A stretch of DNA of 64,000 nt from Haliangium sp050303215 (lineage in GTDB: Bacteria; Myxococcota_A; Polyangia; Haliangiales; Haliangiaceae): contig NZ_JBNLBH010000077.1 in the NCBI RefSeq assembly GCF_050303215.1, forward strand, positions 12,746 to 76,745, in the 5' to 3' direction. The notes under the pieces are model-generated. The model was given only the letters and a program-made list of their open reading frames with translations, did no database searches and was not told where the DNA came from. Below are positions 41,920 to 51,700 of this stretch, piece after piece (positions within the stretch are counted from its first letter, which is position 1; each line of letters starts with the position of its first letter). A program made the translations under genes and the position numbers.

Positions 41920-42294
41920 GTAGTTCCTCCAAAAGTAATAGGAAGCGATGTACTCGACCTCTCCTCTTCGTCGCGGCCGAGCATAGGGGCGCCGACGAAA
42001 ACGGATCAAGTCGCCTGTCCAGAAGAACAACCAAGGTGCACTCCGCAACCTGCCCGTCACAGGGCTTGCACGAAGCCGACGATGACGCACCGCGGCCAAC
42101 CGCGCAGTGGCCATCACCGGCGCCGCCGTGAGCGGCCGGCTCAGCTTGGTCTGCAGAATCACGTATTGAGACATCCTCCGGTGCGCGCGGCGTGGCACGA
42201 TCAAGCCGAGTCCTTGCTGTCGCCGCCATTACCGATTCGATCGAGCGGGACCAGGGACGTCACGACCATCAAAGACAGCAGAGGGCAAGACTTC
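41920..42294. other. Divergent intergenic region, lysozyme-like / sulfotransferase
   Basis: A 375-bp gap between divergent starts. Long frames on both strands run through it, but none has a ribosome site or family match. No promoter could be assigned. A TGGCACG at about 42194 lacks a properly spaced GC and is not a sigma-54 promoter. Confidence 0.4.
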
Positions 42295-43356
42295 ATGAGC
42301 AGACCTACCTTCGTCGTCGGCACCGGTCGGTGCGGCTCCACCATGCTTTCGAACATGCTGCGGCAGCACCCGCTGATCGCGAGCATGTCCGAGTTCTTCT
42401 CGACCGTATGCGATGTAGGTGGCCGAATACCGGAGGCTTTCTCCGAACAAGAGCTCGACGGTGAGCAGTTCTGGACCTTCATCAGCGCGATTGCGCCGCG
42501 CGAGGCGTTGGCCCTGCGGCACGGCGTGGTCATGCCCGAGGTGATCTATCCCTACGACTCTCCCACCGCCCGCTACTCGGCTCAGAGCGGCGTGCCCGCG
42601 ATCTTGCAGGTCACGCTGCCACACCTCACCGACGACCACGACGCGCTCTTCGACGAGCTGGGCAAGCAGGTCAAAACCTGGCCTACCCAGTTGCGCAGCG
42701 AGCACTACAGGGCGCTGTTCGACTGGCTCACTCAGCGCTTCGGCAAGCAGATATGGATCGAGCGCACGGGGGGCGTGCACGTCATCATCGAGCCACTCCA
42801 CGACTTCTTCCCCGACGCCCGCTTCATCCACATCGTGCGAGACGGCCGCGACACCGCGATCTCGATCCGCGAGCACCTTGGATTTCGCATCTTCATCGTG
42901 GGCAGCATGTTGACGGAGATGCTCGGCGTCGATCCTTATGTCTCGTCGGACCGGACTCATATCGACCAGGTGCCGCCGCCGCTGCGGGCGTTCTTGCCCG
43001 AGAGCTTCGACGCGCAGGCGTTCCACGACTACCGGGTCCCACTCGACATGTGCGGCGGGCTATGGTCACAGCAGATCGACAATGGGCTCAAGGTGCTCAA
43101 CGCGCTCCCCGACGAGTCGGTGCACACCGTGCGCTACGAGGACATCTTGGCCGACCCCGCGGCCCAACTCGACAGGCTCACTCGGTTCCTCGGCGCGGAG
43201 TTCGTGAACGACGACTGGGCCACGACCTGCGCCCAGGTCGTGCGGACACCGCGCTCGTCGTGGCGGAACCTACCCGCGTCCGAGGCCGACGCGCTGTCCG
43301 CCGCGTGCCAGCCGGGCTTCGAGCTGCTGCGCAGCGCCGGCGTCGACTACCCCTGA
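42295..43356 (+). CDS. Sulfotransferase-family protein
   Basis: A 353-residue cytosolic protein with both PAPS-binding motifs: the 5'-phosphosulfate loop 'VVGTGRCGSTML' (residues 7-18, with Arg-Cys-Gly-Ser in place of the usual RSGT/S) and the 3'-phosphate motif 'IVRDGRDTAIS' near residue 180. It transfers sulfate from PAPS to a hydroxyl or amine of a sugar, lipid or metabolite; the acceptor is unknown. The ATG at 42295 has GAGGG 9 bases upstream. The much longer frame that includes upstream DNA is rejected, since the conserved loop starts at residue 7. It is convergent with the family-2 kinases. Confidence 0.88.
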   Translation: MSRPTFVVGTGRCGSTMLSNMLRQHPLIASMSEFFSTVCDVGGRIPEAFSEQELDGEQFWTFISAIAPREALALRHGVVMPEVIYPYDSPTARYSAQSGVPAILQVTLPHLTDDHDALFDELGKQVKTWPTQLRSEHYRALFDWLTQRFGKQIWIERTGGVHVIIEPLHDFFPDARFIHIVRDGRDTAISIREHLGFRIFIVGSMLTEMLGVDPYVSSDRTHIDQVPPPLRAFLPESFDAQAFHDYRVPLDMCGGLWSQQIDNGLKVLNALPDESVHTVRYEDILADPAAQLDRLTRFLGAEFVNDDWATTCAQVVRTPRSSWRNLPASEADALSAACQPGFELLRSAGVDYP

Positions 43357-43374
43357 GCCGGCCGCGTCGACCAT

Positions 43375-43389
43375 GAGCCGGCGCGGCTC
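43375..43389. terminator. Hairpin between convergent genes
   Basis: GAGCCG-GCG-CGGCTC in the 56-bp space between the sulfotransferase stop and the family-2 kinase stop. The same space has a near-duplicate of TGAGCCGGC...TCGACC. Confidence 0.4.
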
Positions 43390-43412
43390 GACCGAGGCCC
43401 GCCTGCCGGTGC

Positions 43413-46400
43413 TCATGAACGATCGTGGGCAGCGGCCGCGATGGGGAGCTCGATGATGAAGCACGCCCCCTTGCCCGGACCGTCGCTGGTCGCGCGCAAG
43501 CTGCCGCCTTGCTCCTGGACGCTCAACGCGCTGGTGTGCAGGCCGAAGCCGTGCCCATCTGGCTTGGTGGAGAACCCGTAGTGGAAGATCTTGGCCAAGG
43601 TATCGGCCGATATTCCTCGGCCGTTGTCTTCGACCTCGATCCGGATCGCCGAGGGAGACCCGGACTCAGCGCCGGCGTACCCAGTGCGAAGCGTGATGCG
43701 ACGGGCCTCGGGCGCGCAGTCATCGAGCGCGTCGACCGCGTTGCTCACCAGGTTGATCAGCACCTGCAGCAGCTTGTGGCGATCGAGCTCGACCTCGGTC
43801 AGCTCAGCCAACTCGCGGACGACGGTCACCTGGTACACATCGAGCCTGTCAGCGCAGAGGCCGAGGGCCTCTTCGACCACGCTGTTCACGGCGACCTGCT
43901 CGGTTAGCGTGGTGCGGCGGGCGTAGCTCTGCTGGGCGCGCACGATTCGGGCGATGTGCTCGACCTGCTCTCGCACCCGCGCGATCTCGCCCCGGAAGTC
44001 TCCGTACTCGGCCGCCAGCCGGTGGGCCAAGGAGATCACCAGCGCGGGGAGCTTCTGGCCCCGCGCGTCGGTGCTGAGGAACTCGGCCAGGTTGGCGCGC
44101 TGCTCTTCGAGCAGCGCCGCGGTCTTGTGGGTCAAGCCGGGGAGGAAGGACTTGTCCAGCTTCTCGGCCAGGAGCGAGGTGGACACGGTGAGGCTGTTGA
44201 GCACGTTGCCGACGTTGTGCAGCACGCTCACCGCCACTTCGGCCATACCGGCCTCACGCGAGGCTCGGAGCAGAAGCGTCTGGGCGTCGTGGAGCTGGTG
44301 CAGGCTGCCTTCCAGCTTGCTGTTGGTGGCGGCGAGCTCATTGGTCCGCTCGGCGACCCGACGCTCGAGCGTACGCCCCAACTCCTCGACCTCGGCGAAG
44401 CCGGCCGCGTTCTCGAGCGCAGCGCCCGCCAGGGTCGCGATGAACTCGCTCAGCTTGTACTCCTCCTCGCCGAACAGATCGGCGATGCGGCAGTGTACGA
44501 CCAACAGAAGCGCCACACAGCGCCCACGCGCCTCCAACGGCGCACACAGGGCCGAGCGGACCCCCCCGGCGTCGCCCAGCTCGGCGCTGGCGGCAGCGGT
44601 GGGGCGACCCAGCCCGGCAGCCCGGGCAACCAGCGCGCGGCACCCGGGCGGAGGTTCATCGCCGAGGATCACGCTCCACCCGCCGGGATCCTCATCGCTG
44701 CCCGGCGCGGGCTCCGCGCCCTCGTCACGGACCAGGATCGCCGTCCGCTCGCCCCGCAACAGGGTCGCTCCGGCCTCGTACACCGCCGCGAAGACCGCGT
44801 CTCGCGTCAGCGCCGAGGCGATGCGGCGGCCTTGTTCCTGAACCGCGGCGAAGCGATCGATCAGCGACAGCGACGGGCGCGCGCTGTCGATGGACTCATC
44901 GGTGCTCTCGGCGCTCAGCACATGGCCGGCGCCGAGCTCGCGCAGCAGCGCTCGGCCGTGGGCGAGGTCGGCCTCGGCCCCCGCCCAGCCCCGCGCGCTG
45001 CCGATCTCGCCCCGCATCCACAAGCTGTAGGCCGCCTCGAGGCGCGACCCCAAGCGCTGGGCCTCGGCCAGGCTCCGGTCGAGCAGGCGGCGCGCGCGCG
45101 CGGGCTCGCCTTCGATGGCGGCCAGGATGCCCAGCTCCCGCAACGCGTGTGGCAAGCCGATCGGAAACTTGCGTCCCCCCTTGTACGCCAGCCGCGCGAC
45201 GCGTCGGGCACGCGCGAGCAGGGCGCGCCGTTCTTCGCCGGCGTAGATCGGGGTCTCCTCCGCTGCCCGGCGCAGCGCTGTCGCGTACCAGGCCATGGCG
45301 CCGACGGTGGCGGCGGCCATCCCGGACAGCCGGTCTGTGTCCTCCAAGGTCCGCGCGAACGCGGCCACCGCCGCGGCGCGGTCACCGCGGTAGTACGCCG
45401 CGAGCCCCTCGCCCACGCCGAGCATGATCGCGCGCACCGGGTTGTCGAGCACCCGCGGGACGTCGCGCGCGAAGTCGTCCGCGCCGAGCTGGCCCGGGTT
45501 GGTCATGCTCCGCATCAGCAGGCCAAACGCAAACGCGTGGGTGTCCTTGAGCGCGACGCCCTGCTGGTACAGGCGCTCGGCGTAGCTCGCGGCCTCGCGC
45601 AGCCGGCCGATCTGCAGCGAGGCCATGGACATGAAGAACAGGGCCGCGCCGCGCTCGTAGGTCTCGGCGGCGCGCTCGTAGATGTGAATGGCGCGCTTGG
45701 CGTGGTCGAGGCAGGCGCGCCACTGCCCGTCCATGTACAAGCAGTGGGCGTAGCGGCTGTGAGACAGCCCCTCTTGATACAGGTTGCCCAACAGGCAGTC
45801 ATCGAGGGCGGCCTGGGCGTAGCGCTTGGTGGGTTCGAGGCCCAGGATCATCACGATCACGGTGGCGAGCAGGGTGTAGCTCTCGCCCAGGGTCGCGCTG
45901 GGTGGATAGCGCTCGGCCACGTTGACGGCCCGCAGGATGCACCACAGCCCCACCAGCGGCCTCTCCGCCGCGGGCGCGGCGTAGGACAGCCGCAGCAGAT
46001 CCGCGACTATCGCGAAGTCGCGCTCGCTGCGCGCGAGCGCACGCCGGCCCACGAACAACCTGGGCACGAGCACGTGCAGGACCTGCACCAGGACCTCCCA
46101 CAGCAACAGCAGCACGGACACCGCTGTCCGCGCGGGCACGTACAATCCCCGCATGCGCACGCTGCGGCGATAGTGCTCCACCGCAGTATCGAAGTGGCCG
46201 CGCTGATACGCGAGCTTGCCGAGCTGGCTCTCCACGGCGACGCGCTCGTCGTGGCTCGAGGACAGCGCGCGCGCCTCGGCGAGGTGCGCCTCGGCGCGCT
46301 CGAAGTGACCCTGATGGACCAGCACGTCCGCCAGCCGCTGCCGCACCCGCTGCTCGCTGTGCGCATCTGCTCCGTCCATACCGCGCAAGGCGACGTCGTA

Positions 46401-48578
46401 GAAGGCCTCGGCGGTCTCCAAGGCGTGGCGCCGGTGGGCCTCCTCTGCCGCCTCCAGGGCATAGGGCAGCGCACGCGCCGAATCGCCACCGGCGTCGAAG
46501 TGATAGGCGATGTCCCGAGCCGAGCGCGGGGACATGCGCTCCAGCTCACGGGCCGCGGCGGCGTGGATGGCGCGGCGCTCGTCCTCGGGCAGGCGGTCGA
46601 GCACGGCCTCGCGGAGCTTGTTGTGCACGAACTGGTAGCTGGTGAGGCTGGGGTCGGCCCACAGGATCTGTTGCCGGCAGGCCTCGTCGAGCTGCGCCTT
46701 GACCGCGCGCCGGTCGCGCCCGCTCAGGCTGGCGACCAGGTAGGCATCGAAGCGGCGCCCCAGCACCGCCGCGATCTGCAGCACCGCCCGGCTCTCGTCG
46801 GCGAGCTGATCCAGCCGGCGCTGCAACAGCGCCGCGGCATCGGCGCTCGACTGCGCGTCAGCCAGGGCGTGCTCCCGCACCATCCACCCCGCCCGCTCGC
46901 GCACGAGAGCTCCGGAGTCGACCAGGGCGCGCAGCAGCGACGCGGCCAGGAACGGACTACCGCCGCTCAGTCGGGTCACCAGCGCCACGGCGCGCGCGGG
47001 CAAGGCGCCGGCCATCGACGACAGCAGGGCGTGGATGGCCTCCTCGTCCAGCGGCGCGAGGCACAGGGATGCGGCCGCGCGCAGCGGGCGCACCGCGTCG
47101 CCGTCCTCGCTGCGCGTCGCCAACACCAGCACCGTGTAGCTGACCGCGCCCTCGGTGCCGGTCCCGTCTGCCCAGGCTGCGATCACGTCGAGGGTGCTGC
47201 TGTCGAGCCACTGGGCGTCGTCGATCAGGACCACCGCCGGACGCTCGGGCGATCCCAAGCTGCCGAGCAGGTGCGCCAGCGCCTCGCGAGTTCGCTCCCT
47301 AGCCCCGGCGTCGAGGCCGAAGTCACGCTCGGCGACGTCGGGGAGCAGGCTGCGCAAGGTCGGCAAGGCCTCACACGCGGCCTGGGCCCGATCCCCGAGG
47401 TGGGCCCGCAGCCGCGCGGCGAGCGCCGGGTCGCTGGCGGCCTGCCGCACCGACTCATCGGCCAAGCCCTGCAGGATCTGATACGGCACGCCGCCTTCGG
47501 CGACCCCTCCGCCCGAAAGCACCCACATCCCATCCTGGGTGGCGCGCAGGGCCAACTCTTCCAGCAGCCGCGACTTGCCCCCGCCCGACTGCGCCTCCAC
47601 CACGACCAGCGAGCCCTTGCCCAGCTTGGCGGCCGCGAGCTGGCGCTCGAGCGCGGCCAACTCGCTGGAGCGACCCACGAAGCTCGGCTGGGTGAGCGCA
47701 TGCCGCCGATCGGCCAATCCCAACACCAGTTCGGGCTCGGCGTCACCGCGCTCCAACGCGCTCTGGATCGATCTCAGATCGGACACCACCGCCCGCGCCG
47801 ACTGATAGCGCTGCTCGGGGGCCTTCTGCAGCAGGCGCCCGACCAGCTCGTCGACGACGCGTGGCACCGCGCGCCGGTACTGTCGCACCGACGGCGCCGG
47901 GGCGGTCAGGTGGAGCCGCAACAGCTCCCCCACGCTGTCGCCCTCGAACGGCAGCCGCCCAGTGAGACATTGAAACAACATGACCCCGAGCGAATACAAA
48001 TCCGCGCGCCCATCGACGCCGGCTTGCAGCAAGCCGGCCTCCTCCGGCGAGGCATAGCGGGCCCGGTGCAGGGCCAGCGCGCTGTCGTTGGACTCGAGAT
48101 CCGGCGGCCGGATGCAGCCAAAGCCCTCGAGCCGCGCCTGGTCGTCGCCGCCGAGCAAGACGTGCGACGGGGTGATACTACGATGGACCAGGCCGCGCTC
48201 ATGCGCCGAGCTCAACGCGGTCGCGATCTGCATCGCCACCCGCACCGTCTCCGCCACCGACAGCGGGCCCTGGCCCAGGCGATCGGCCAGGAGGGTGCCG
48301 GCGACTCGCGGCATGGCGTGGTACAGGACGTCGTCGTCGCCGCCGACTGCGATCACGGGAATGAGCGCCGGGGCCCGCAGCTCGGCCGCGACCACGGCCT
48401 CGTCGGCGACCCGGAGGCGGGTCGCCGGCGCCACCTGCCGGGCGGTCACCGCGTGCAGCACCACCGACTCGCCGCCATCCAGATCGTCGGCGATGAAGCG
48501 TCCCATCCCGGGCCATACCAGCTCCATCGCCTCGACGATGCGAAAACGCTCACCGCATATACTACCGATGGCCAGCAT
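43413..48578 (-). CDS. Pseudokinase - ATPase - GAF - histidine kinase hybrid (family 2, copy A)
   Basis: A 1721-residue cytosolic signalling protein. The N-terminal 270 residues have the protein-kinase fold but lack its catalytic residues. The VAIK lysine is H42, HRD is H132-R-S134, the following Asn is H139, and DFG is G152-F-G154. This domain should not phosphorylate by the usual chemistry. Next are an ATPase (Walker A AQSGGGKSR near 330; Walker B VVLIDDAQW), a long helical TPR/MalT-like region and a GAF domain (about 1240-1390). The histidine kinase has His in LHNVGNVLN near 1455, SNAVDAL, DNGRGI and GFGLHTS. The ATG at 48578 is supported by gapless alignment of the upstream DNA with copy B. 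Confidence 0.93.
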   Translation of the reverse strand: MLAIGSICGERFRIVEAMELVWPGMGRFIADDLDGGESVVLHAVTARQVAPATRLRVADEAVVAAELRAPALIPVIAVGGDDDVLYHAMPRVAGTLLADRLGQGPLSVAETVRVAMQIATALSSAHERGLVHRSITPSHVLLGGDDQARLEGFGCIRPPDLESNDSALALHRARYASPEEAGLLQAGVDGRADLYSLGVMLFQCLTGRLPFEGDSVGELLRLHLTAPAPSVRQYRRAVPRVVDELVGRLLQKAPEQRYQSARAVVSDLRSIQSALERGDAEPELVLGLADRRHALTQPSFVGRSSELAALERQLAAAKLGKGSLVVVEAQSGGGKSRLLEELALRATQDGMWVLSGGGVAEGGVPYQILQGLADESVRQAASDPALAARLRAHLGDRAQAACEALPTLRSLLPDVAERDFGLDAGARERTREALAHLLGSLGSPERPAVVLIDDAQWLDSSTLDVIAAWADGTGTEGAVSYTVLVLATRSEDGDAVRPLRAAASLCLAPLDEEAIHALLSSMAGALPARAVALVTRLSGGSPFLAASLLRALVDSGALVRERAGWMVREHALADAQSSADAAALLQRRLDQLADESRAVLQIAAVLGRRFDAYLVASLSGRDRRAVKAQLDEACRQQILWADPSLTSYQFVHNKLREAVLDRLPEDERRAIHAAAARELERMSPRSARDIAYHFDAGGDSARALPYALEAAEEAHRRHALETAEAFYDVALRGMDGADAHSEQRVRQRLADVLVHQGHFERAEAHLAEARALSSSHDERVAVESQLGKLAYQRGHFDTAVEHYRRSVRMRGLYVPARTAVSVLLLLWEVLVQVLHVLVPRLFVGRRALARSERDFAIVADLLRLSYAAPAAERPLVGLWCILRAVNVAERYPPSATLGESYTLLATVIVMILGLEPTKRYAQAALDDCLLGNLYQEGLSHSRYAHCLYMDGQWRACLDHAKRAIHIYERAAETYERGAALFFMSMASLQIGRLREAASYAERLYQQGVALKDTHAFAFGLLMRSMTNPGQLGADDFARDVPRVLDNPVRAIMLGVGEGLAAYYRGDRAAAVAAFARTLEDTDRLSGMAAATVGAMAWYATALRRAAEETPIYAGEERRALLARARRVARLAYKGGRKFPIGLPHALRELGILAAIEGEPARARRLLDRSLAEAQRLGSRLEAAYSLWMRGEIGSARGWAGAEADLAHGRALLRELGAGHVLSAESTDESIDSARPSLSLIDRFAAVQEQGRRIASALTRDAVFAAVYEAGATLLRGERTAILVRDEGAEPAPGSDEDPGGWSVILGDEPPPGCRALVARAAGLGRPTAAASAELGDAGGVRSALCAPLEARGRCVALLLVVHCRIADLFGEEEYKLSEFIATLAGAALENAAGFAEVEELGRTLERRVAERTNELAATNSKLEGSLHQLHDAQTLLLRASREAGMAEVAVSVLHNVGNVLNSLTVSTSLLAEKLDKSFLPGLTHKTAALLEEQRANLAEFLSTDARGQKLPALVISLAHRLAAEYGDFRGEIARVREQVEHIARIVRAQQSYARRTTLTEQVAVNSVVEEALGLCADRLDVYQVTVVRELAELTEVELDRHKLLQVLINLVSNAVDALDDCAPEARRITLRTGYAGAESGSPSAIRIEVEDNGRGISADTLAKIFHYGFSTKPDGHGFGLHTSALSVQEQGGSLRATSDGPGKGACFIIELPIAAAAHDRS

Positions 48579-48615
48579 GTAGAATTCAGCATTATAGGAT
48601 ACGGCGCATGTTGGC

Positions 48616-48675
48616 GGAATTGCTTCTGCCCACCATCAGCGGTTCGGATGTCGGGAACTCGTCGCCCTGTCCGCC
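48616..48675 (-). promoter_or_regulatory. Conserved upstream element of family-2 kinase copy A
   Basis: The blocks GGAATTGCTTCTGC (from 48616) and TCGCCCTGTCCGCC (48662-48675) lie 38 and 84 bases upstream of the ATG at 48578. The same blocks occur at exactly the same distances before copy B. Strict spacing suggests either a shared promoter or recent duplication. Confidence 0.5.
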
Positions 48676-48786
48676 TCCGACCGACACCTCGCCCCCACGC
48701 CCACGGCGGTACCCTCTCCTTGGACACGCGCATGCGCCGCGATGCAGCCGCCGCCTCGATCACGAGGGGTGTCTCGCGACCGTCAC

Positions 48787-51700
48787 CTATGCCTCAACGT
48801 CGTTGGCGCTGTCGTCGTCGCCGGGGGTGGGCAGGAGGGGAAGCTCGAGGGTGAAGCACGCCCCCCGGCCCGGGCCGTCGCTGGCGGCGCGCAAGCTGCC
48901 GCCCTGCTCCTGCATGGCGAGCGCGCTGCTGTGGAGTCCAAAGCCGTGGCCGTGGTCCTTGGTCGAGAACCCATAGCGAAAGATGTTGGGCACGACCTCG
49001 GCGTCGATGCCCCGGCCGTTGTCCTCCACATCGATCCGGATCGCCTTGGGCGTGCCCGCGCCCACGTCGCCCACGTCGCCCGCGCCCACGTCGACGGCAC
49101 AGGCGCGGAGCGTAATCCGGCGGGCCCCGAGCGGCATCTCATCGAGCGCGTCTACGGCGTTGTTGAGGAGGTTGATCAGGACCTGCATCAGCTTGTGCCG
49201 ATCGAGCTCGACCTCGACCGGATCGACCCGCTCGCGGACCACCGTCACCCCATGGCGCTCGAGCCTGTTGGCGCACAGCGACAGGGCCTCCTCGATCAGA
49301 TCGCTCATCGAGACGGTCTCGATCAGGCTGGCGGTGCGGGCGTAGCGCTGCTGGGCCCGGATGATGCGGGTGACGTGCTCGACCTGCTCCCGGGCACGAG
49401 CGACCTCGGCCCGGTAATCGCCGTACTCGGTGGCGAGACGGCGCGCCAATGCCCCGAGCAGGTCGGGCAGCTTCTGGCCGCGCGGGTCGCTGGACAAGAA
49501 CTCGGCCAGGTGGTCGCTATGCTGCAGCAGCAGGCCTGCGCTGCGCTGGATCAGATCGGGCAGAGGTGAGCGGCCCAGGTTCTCGGCCAGCAGCTCAGTG
49601 GACACGGTCAGGCTGTTGAGCGCGTTGCCGACGTTGTGCAGCACCCCCACCGCCACCTCGGCCATGCCGGCCTCGCGCGAAGCTTGCAGCAAGAGCCGCT
49701 GGGCGTCGTGGAGCCGCCGCAGGCTGTCCTCCAGCTTGCTGTTGGAGGTGGCGAGCTCGGCCGTGCGCTCGGCCACCCGGCGCTCGAGCGTGCGTCCCAA
49801 CTCCTCGCTCTCGGCAAAGCCGGCCGCGTTCTCGAGCGCCGCGCTGGCCAACGTAGCGATGAACTCGCTCAGCCGGCGCTCCTCTTCTCCGAACAGGTCC
49901 TCGATCTGATGATGCACGACCAAGAGCACCGCGACGCAGCGCCCTCGCTCCTCCACCGGCGCGCACAGGGCCGAGCGGATCTCGCCGGCGTCACCGAGCT
50001 CGGCGCCGGTGGGGACCTGCGCACAGCTCAGCTCGGCGACCCGCGCCACCAGGTCCAGGCACCACGGCGTGGGCTCGTCGCCGACCGCGACCTGCCATCC
50101 GCCGGTGTCGGCGCCATCTCCATGGTCAGGCCCTGTCGCCGCAGCGTCGCCGCGATACAGCAACGTCGTCTGATCGCCTCGCAGCAAGGTCACGCCGGCC
50201 TCGTGCAGCGCCGCGAAGACCGCGTCGCGGGTCAAGGCCGAGGCGATGCAGCGGCCCTGCTCCTGAACGGCCGCGAAGCGATCGACGAGTGACAGCGACG
50301 GCCGCGCGCTGTCCGTGGACTCGTACCCGCCCTCCGTGCTCAGCACGTGGTCCGCGCCCAGCGTGCGCAGCAACGCCCGGCCGTGCACGAGGTCGTCCTC
50401 GGCCCGGTCCCAGCCGCGTGCGCGGCCGATCTCACCCCGCATCCACAAGCTATAGGCCTCGTCGAGGCGCGACTCCAGACGTCGGGCCTCGGCCACGCTC
50501 TGATCGAGCAATCGCCGCGCCCGCTTCGACTTGCCGGCGATGGCGGCCAGGACGCCCAGCTCCCGCAACGCCCGCGGTCGCGTCAGCGGGAACGAGCGCG
50601 CGCCCTTGCGGGCGAACCGGGCGACGCGGTAGGCGCGATCGAGCAGCGCGCGACGTGCGTCGACGTCATGCGCCGGGGTCTCACGCGCGGCTCGGCGCAG
50701 GACGGTCGCATACCACCCGAACGCACCCAGGGCGTGCGCGACCATGACGACGAATTTGCTGTCGAGAGACGCCACCCGCTCGAACGCGGAGACCGCCCGC
50801 GCGGTATGATCGCCGTAGTACGCGATCAACCCGTCGGCCACACAAATCCCCATCTTGCTCACCGGGTCTTCGAGGGTGCGCGGCGGCATATCGCGCTCGA
50901 CCTCCTCCCAGTCGACCCGGCCGGCGTCGGCGTAGCTACGCCACACCAGGCCGATCGAGAATGCCAGGGAGTCGCCGAGCGCCACCCCGCGGTCGTACAA
51001 GCGCTGGCTGTAGCGCTCGGCGTCGCGGCGATTGCCGAGCTGAAGCGAGGCCGCCGCCGCGAACGACAACGCGCTGTTGAGCTCGTAGTTCCCGGCCGCT
51101 CGCTCGAAGATACGGATCGCGCGCTCGGCGTGCTCCAGGCCCTCCCGACAGCGCCCGGACCACACCGCGCACTGGGCGAAGCGGCCGTGCGACAGCGCCT
51201 CCTGGTACAGGTTGCCCCGGCGGCAGTAGTCCAGCGCCGGCCTGGCGTAGCGCTCGACCCGGTGGAATCCCAGCGGCACCGCGGCCCAGGTGCAGAACTG
51301 CAAGTAACACTCGCCGAGCAGCGGGCTGGGCGGGTAGCGCTCGGCCAGGTTGATGGCGCGGAGCGTGCTCCACATCGCGATGAGCAGCCCGTTTACGGTT
51401 TGTCCGCCGTAGGGCATGTACAGCAGGTCCCTGACCACCCCGTCGTCGCGCGCGCTGCGCTCGGCCGGGCGTCGGCCCACGAAGAGCCGGGGCATGAGCG
51501 TGTGCAGGACCTGCATCAGCACCTCCCACAGCAGCAGGAGCGCCACCGTCGCGGTCCGCTCGGGCACGTACACACCGCGCATGCGGACACTGCGCCGAAA
51601 ATGCTCCACCGCTACATCAAAGTAGCTTCGCTGGTGGGCGAGCCGGCCGAGCAGGCTCTCCACGGCGATGCGCTGCTCACGGCTCGAGGCCAGCTTGCTC

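Noticed and set aside
42193..42210. TGGCACG as a sigma-54 promoter for the sulfotransferase gene
   Set aside because: The -12 GC is not at the required distance.
43956..48854. Very long plus-strand open frame (over 1600 codons) opposite the family-2 kinase copy A
   Set aside because: It mirrors the codons of a gene with recognised domains on the other strand, has no domains of its own, and is a usual shadow in GC-rich DNA.
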